A stretch of 64,000 nucleotides of DNA from Mycobacterium genavense ATCC 51234 (GTDB taxonomy: Bacteria; Actinomycetota; Actinomycetes; Mycobacteriales; Mycobacteriaceae). The stretch spans positions 1 to 64,000 of the forward strand of contig NZ_JAGZ01000001.1 in NCBI RefSeq assembly GCF_000526915.1, written 5' to 3'. A program made the position numbers and the translations under genes. How positions within the stretch are numbered: the stretch's first letter is position 1; each line of letters begins with the position of its first letter. A model generated the notes under the pieces. That model searched no databases. It saw only the letters and a list, made by a program, of their open reading frames with translations, and was not told where the DNA came from. Positions 60,334-64,000 of the stretch are shown here, piece by piece.

Positions 60334-60461
60334 CGGCCCGACGGTAGCAAGGCCGCCGGCGGGCCGAGGGCTGCACCACCCCGCGAGCAAACGCGCTGAC
60401 CAGAACCGCCAAGGACGCCGATGTGCCATGATGTCTCCGCTGTCGAGAGTGGGGAGCAGCG

Positions 60462-63446
60462 GTGGATCTGAACTTGTCGATGATCACGCGGCCGGTGGAA
60501 CGACTGGTCGCGACGGCCCAAAACGGTCTGGAGGTCTTGCGCCTCGGCGGCCTGGAAACCGGCACCGTTCCCTCGCCGTCGCAGATCGTCGAGAGCGTGC
60601 CGATGTACAAGCTGCGGCGCTACTTCCCGCCCGACAATCGTCCCGGCCAACGGCCGGTCGGCCCGCCGGTGCTGATGGTGCACCCGATGATGATGTCGGC
60701 CGACATGTGGGACGTGACCCGCGAAGACGGCGCGGTCGGCATCCTGCACGCGCACGGGCTGGATTGCTGGGTGATCGACTTCGGCTCACCCGACAAGGTC
60801 GAGGGCGGCATGCGCCGCAACCTGGCCGACCACATCGTCGCGCTCAGCCAGGCCATCGATACGGTCCGGGAGACGACCGGTAACGACGTGCACCTGGTCG
60901 GCTATTCGCAGGGTGGCATGTGGTGCTACCAGGTCGCCGCCTACCGGCGTTCGAAAGCGCTGGCCAGCATCGTCACCTTCGGGTCGCCGGTGGACACCCT
61001 GGCCGCGTTGCCGATGGGCATCCCGGCAAACTTTGCCCCGCCCGTCGCGAACTTCATGGCCGATCACGTCTTCAGCCGGCTGGCCATCCCCGGCTGGATG
61101 GCGCGGGCGGGTTTCCAGATGCTCGATCCGCTCAAGACCGCCAAGGCGCGGGTCGACTTCGTGCGACAGCTGCACGACCGCGAGGCGCTGCTGCCCCGCG
61201 AACAACAGCGCAGATTCCTCGAGCGCGAAGGCTGGATCGCCTGGTCCGGCCCGGCGATCTCGGAGCTGCTCAAGCAGTTCATCGCCCACAACCGGATGAT
61301 GACCGGCGGTTTCGCCGTCAACGGGCAGATGGTCACGCTCACCGACATCACCTGCCCGGTGCTGGCCTTCGTCGGCGAGGTCGACGACATCGGCCAGCCG
61401 GCCTCGGTGCGCGGCATCCGGCGGGCCGCACCCGACGCCGAGGTCTACGAGGCCCGCATCCGGACCGGGCATTTCGGCCTGGTCGTCGGATCCAAAGCGG
61501 CCGAGCAGGGTTGGCCGACCGTCGCCGCGTGGGTCGAGTGGCTGTCCTCCGGCGGCGACAAGCCGGCCGGCATCGATCTGATGGCCGATCAGCCCGAAGA
61601 GCACACCGACAGCGGTGTCGCGCTGAGCTCCCGGATCACGCACGGCCTCGGCGAGGCGTCGGAGGCGGCGCTGGAATTGGTCCGCGGCGCCACCGGGGCG
61701 GTGGTCGCGGCCAACAAGTCCATCCGGACCCTGGCCGTGGAGACCGCACGCACGCTGCCCCGGCTGGCCCGGCTCGGGCAGATCAACGACCACACGCGAA
61801 TCTCGTTGGGCCGCATCATCAGCGAGCAGGCCAGCAGCGCGCCCCGCGGGGAGTTCCTGCTGTTCGACGGTCGGGTTCACACCTATGAAGCGGTCGATCG
61901 GCGCATCAACAACGTGGTCCGCGGCCTGATTCAGGTCGGCGTCCGACAGGGCGACCGGGTGGGCGTGCTGATGGAGACCCGGCCCAGCGCCCTGGTCGCG
62001 ATCGCCGCGCTGTCACGGTTGGGCGCGGTCGCGGTGGTGATGCACCCTGAGGCGGACCTGGCCGCGTCGGTCCGGCTGGGGCGCGTCACCGAAATTCTGA
62101 CCGACCCCACCAACCTGGAGGCCGCACGGCAATGGCCGGGACAGGTGCTGGTGCTCGGCGGCGGTGAGACGCGCGATCTGCACCTGCCCGACGACGGCAG
62201 CGTCATCGACATGGAACAGATCGACCCGGACGCGGTCGAGCTGCCCGCCTGGTACCGGCCCAACCCGGGGCTGGCCCGCGACCTGGTGTTCATCGCGCTC
62301 AGCGCGGCCGGCGGCGAACTCGTCGCCAAGCAGATCACCAACTACCGGTGGGCGGTGTCGGCGTTCGGAACCGCGTCGGCGGCTGGCCTGAGCGCCCGCG
62401 ACACCGTGTACTGCCTGACGCCGCTGCATCACGAGTCTGCGCTGCTGGTCGCCCTCGGCGGCGCGGTCGTCGGCGGAACCCGCATCGCGTTGTCGCGCGG
62501 ACTGCGCGCCGACCGTTTCGTCCACGAGATACGGCAGTACGGGGTCACCGTGGTGTCCTACACCTGGGCGATGCTGCGCGACGTCGTCGACGATCCCGCG
62601 TTCGTGCTGCACGGCAATCACCCGGTGCGGTTGTTCATCGGCTCGGGCATGCCGACCGGATTGTGGGAGCGGGTAATCGACGCGTTCGCGCCGGCCAACG
62701 TCGTCGAGTTCTTCGCGACCACCGACGGTCAGGCGGTGCTGGCCAACGTGTCCGGAGCCAAGGTCGGCAGCAAGGGCCGCCCGCTGCCCGGGGCCGGGCG
62801 AATCGAGCTCGGGGCCTACGACACCGAACACGACCTGATCCTGGAAGACGAGCGGGGCTTCGTGCAGGTTGCCGACACGAACCAGGTCGGCGTGCTGCTC
62901 GCCGCATCCAGGGGGCCGATCGACCCGACGGCCTCGGTCAAGCGCGGGGTCTTCGCGCCCGCCGACACCTGGATCTCCACCGAGCACCTGTTCCGCCGCG
63001 ACGAGGACGGCGACTACTGGTTGCTGGGCAGGCGCGGCTCGGTGGTGCACACCGCGCGCGGGGTGGTCTATTCCGACGCCGTCACCGATGCGCTCGGCCT
63101 GATCAACGGCGTGGACCTCGCCGTGACCTACAACGTGCCGTTCGGCGACCAGGAGGTGGCACTGTCCGCGGTGACGCTGCTGCCGGGAGCCAGCGTCACC
63201 GCGGCCGACCTGACCGAAGCGTTCGCCGACCTGCCCGTCGGGCTCGGACCCGACATCGTGCACGTCGTGCCCGAGATGACACTGAGCGCCACCTATCGCC
63301 CGACGGTCAGCGCGCTGCGGGCCGCCGGGATTCCCAAATCCGGGCGCCACGCCTGGTACTTCGACACCGCCGCCCAGCAATACCGCAAGCTGACACCCGC
63401 GGTGCGGGCCGAGCTGAGCGCCACCTACAAGGGCGCCGATGCTTGA
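60462..63446 (+). CDS. Fusion of PHA-synthase-like lipase and acyl-CoA synthetase, Rv1683-like
   Basis: 994 residues, like Rv1683 (999), proposed to couple triacylglycerol/polyester hydrolysis or synthesis with fatty-acid activation. N-terminal alpha/beta hydrolase of the PHA-synthase/lipase type: MVHPMMMSADMWDV, nucleophile elbow HLVGYSQGGMW (Ser about 149), EVDDIGQPAS with Asp, and TGHFGLVVGS with His. C-terminal AMP-binding-enzyme domain (about 470-960): GDRVGVLMETRPSALVAIAAL, YCLTPLHHESALLV, YTWAMLRDVV, DGDYWLLGRRG. The ATP P-loop is degenerate (LSAAGGELVAKQITNYRW), and the usual YGxTE is FFATTDG, so adenylation may be atypical. GTG 60462. Divergent from the ABC-F gene. The stop overlaps the next gene by eight bases. 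Intact. Confidence 0.88.
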   Translation: MDLNLSMITRPVERLVATAQNGLEVLRLGGLETGTVPSPSQIVESVPMYKLRRYFPPDNRPGQRPVGPPVLMVHPMMMSADMWDVTREDGAVGILHAHGLDCWVIDFGSPDKVEGGMRRNLADHIVALSQAIDTVRETTGNDVHLVGYSQGGMWCYQVAAYRRSKALASIVTFGSPVDTLAALPMGIPANFAPPVANFMADHVFSRLAIPGWMARAGFQMLDPLKTAKARVDFVRQLHDREALLPREQQRRFLEREGWIAWSGPAISELLKQFIAHNRMMTGGFAVNGQMVTLTDITCPVLAFVGEVDDIGQPASVRGIRRAAPDAEVYEARIRTGHFGLVVGSKAAEQGWPTVAAWVEWLSSGGDKPAGIDLMADQPEEHTDSGVALSSRITHGLGEASEAALELVRGATGAVVAANKSIRTLAVETARTLPRLARLGQINDHTRISLGRIISEQASSAPRGEFLLFDGRVHTYEAVDRRINNVVRGLIQVGVRQGDRVGVLMETRPSALVAIAALSRLGAVAVVMHPEADLAASVRLGRVTEILTDPTNLEAARQWPGQVLVLGGGETRDLHLPDDGSVIDMEQIDPDAVELPAWYRPNPGLARDLVFIALSAAGGELVAKQITNYRWAVSAFGTASAAGLSARDTVYCLTPLHHESALLVALGGAVVGGTRIALSRGLRADRFVHEIRQYGVTVVSYTWAMLRDVVDDPAFVLHGNHPVRLFIGSGMPTGLWERVIDAFAPANVVEFFATTDGQAVLANVSGAKVGSKGRPLPGAGRIELGAYDTEHDLILEDERGFVQVADTNQVGVLLAASRGPIDPTASVKRGVFAPADTWISTEHLFRRDEDGDYWLLGRRGSVVHTARGVVYSDAVTDALGLINGVDLAVTYNVPFGDQEVALSAVTLLPGASVTAADLTEAFADLPVGLGPDIVHVVPEMTLSATYRPTVSALRAAGIPKSGRHAWYFDTAAQQYRKLTPAVRAELSATYKGADA

Positions 63447-63654
63447 CGACACGCTGCTGAGCATTCTGGTCTGCCCGCAGGACCGGGGTCCGTTGCTGCT
63501 CGTGGATGACGAGCTGCTCTACAACCCGCGACTGCGTCGCGCCTACCGCATCGAGGGCGGCATCCCGGTGCTGCTGATCGATGAGGCGCGCGACGTCGTC
63601 GACGACGAGCACGCCCGCCTCATGGCGCGAGGCCGTCCGGTAACTCCCCGGTGA
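63439..63654 (+). CDS. Trm112/UPF0434-family small protein, Rv1684-like
   Basis: 71-residue protein of the Trm112p-like family (YcaR in E. coli): LDDTLLSILVCPQDRGPLLLVDDELLYNPRLRRAYRIEGG, with IPVLL and DEAR at the C-terminus. Members with more Cys bind zinc and activate methyltransferases; this one keeps only the single Cys of CPxD, so zinc binding is doubtful. ATG 63439 lies inside the end of the lipase/synthetase gene (translational coupling), as for Rv1683-Rv1684 in M. tuberculosis. Confidence 0.85.
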   Translation: MLDDTLLSILVCPQDRGPLLLVDDELLYNPRLRRAYRIEGGIPVLLIDEARDVVDDEHARLMARGRPVTPR

Positions 63655-64000
63655 GATAGCGCTGCAGATTCGGTGCGATGGTCGCCGCGATCCGGTCGGC
63701 CGGCAGCGACGCGAACGGCTCGAGCTTGACGATGTAGCGCGCCATCACCACGCCCATCAACTGCGACGCGACGAACTGGACGCGGATCGCGCCCGTTCCC
63801 GCGGGATTGTCGATGCGCGGACCGACTTCGGCGACGATGACATCCTGCAGGAAGGAGCGCGCCAAACTCACCTCGGCACCCGAAATCAGTGAGCGCAAGG
63901 TCGCGATCAGTCCGGCGCCCAGCTCGGAATCCCAGATCGGCAGCAGCAGCGACGGCAGCCGCAACCCGAGCTCTTCCACCGGGGTCTCGCGAATCGGCTT
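63620..64000 (-). CDS. TetR-family regulator, Rv1685c-like (C-terminal part, cut by window edge)
   Basis: 127 codons from the right edge to the stop at 63620; the DNA-binding N-terminus lies outside. The visible part is an all-helical TetR C-terminal domain: ELGLRLPSLLLPIWDSELGAGLIATLRSLI, FLQDVIVAEVGPRID and IRVQFVASQLMGVVMARYIVKLEPFASLPADRIAATIAPNLQRYLTG. The reading frame is open up to base 64000 (KPIRETPVEELG). It overlaps the convergent Trm112-like gene by 35 bases. Its position matches Rv1685c. Likely ligand and operator cannot be judged. Confidence 0.8.
   Translation of the reverse strand, partial: KPIRETPVEELGLRLPSLLLPIWDSELGAGLIATLRSLISGAEVSLARSFLQDVIVAEVGPRIDNPAGTGAIRVQFVASQLMGVVMARYIVKLEPFASLPADRIAATIAPNLQRYLTGELPDGLAP

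Overview
The window is chromosomal DNA of a slow-growing Mycobacterium. It is GC-rich, codon third positions are strongly GC, GTG starts are common, and gene content and order largely follow the M. tuberculosis stretch Rv1633 (uvrB) to Rv1685c. There is one PPE gene and several genes M. tuberculosis does not have at these positions (MgtC-like, PPE, NYN-LOTUS, PknH-like kinase, MFS-cNMP fusion). The gene set fits the M. avium side of the genus, but species assignment from memory is tentative.

Layout. 1-3842: an FHA-ABC transporter (Rv1747-like, cut by the left edge) diverges from a broken PknF-like Ser/Thr kinase. 3988-9710: uvrB, two tandem MFS efflux genes (second broken) and a broken mgtC-like gene. 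9764-14419: ManLAM-capping mannosyltransferase (Rv1635c), universal stress protein (Rv1636), broken PPE-SVP gene, metallo-hydrolase (Rv1637c). 14599-22298: uvrA, NYN-LOTUS protein, truncated PknH-like kinase, an 82-aa acidic protein, remnants of a DUF6653 gene and of an Rv1639c-like esterase. 22376-28222: lysX, then the divergent infC-rpmI-rplT-tsnR operon with a long leader that carries an intrinsic terminator and a short leader ORF. 28229-31181: broken Rv1645c, Rv1647 (cyclase) and Rv1648 homologues. 31312-34850: pheST. 34847-36858: broken MFS-cNMP fusion. 36948-45343: intact argCJBDFRGH operon. 45487-60333: polyketide cluster with two intact type III synthases (pks10, pks11), a Pks7-like and a Pks9-like type I synthase (both broken), intact cyp139 and a broken ABC-F gene. 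60462-64000: a lipase/acyl-CoA synthetase fusion (Rv1683-like), a Trm112-like protein and the C-terminus of a TetR regulator.

The most striking global feature is decay. I count about 18 frame disruptions in 14 genes. All of them lie in genes expected to be dispensable: kinases, efflux, PPE, MgtC, cyclase, PKS, ABC-F. None lies in roughly 22 kb of DNA repair, translation, lysX and arginine genes. That points to real reductive evolution rather than sequencing error, as in host-restricted mycobacteria; M. lepraemurium, a decayed M. avium relative, would be one candidate.

Other points worth attention: a template-switch palindrome that erased a Walker A motif in the ABC-F gene; a KSQ (Cys to Gln) ketosynthase in the Pks9-like protein; an attenuator-like leader before infC, which itself starts at ATC; matching operator/leaderless promoter elements in front of both MFS genes; and a perfect palindrome over the promoter of the Rv1645c homologue.
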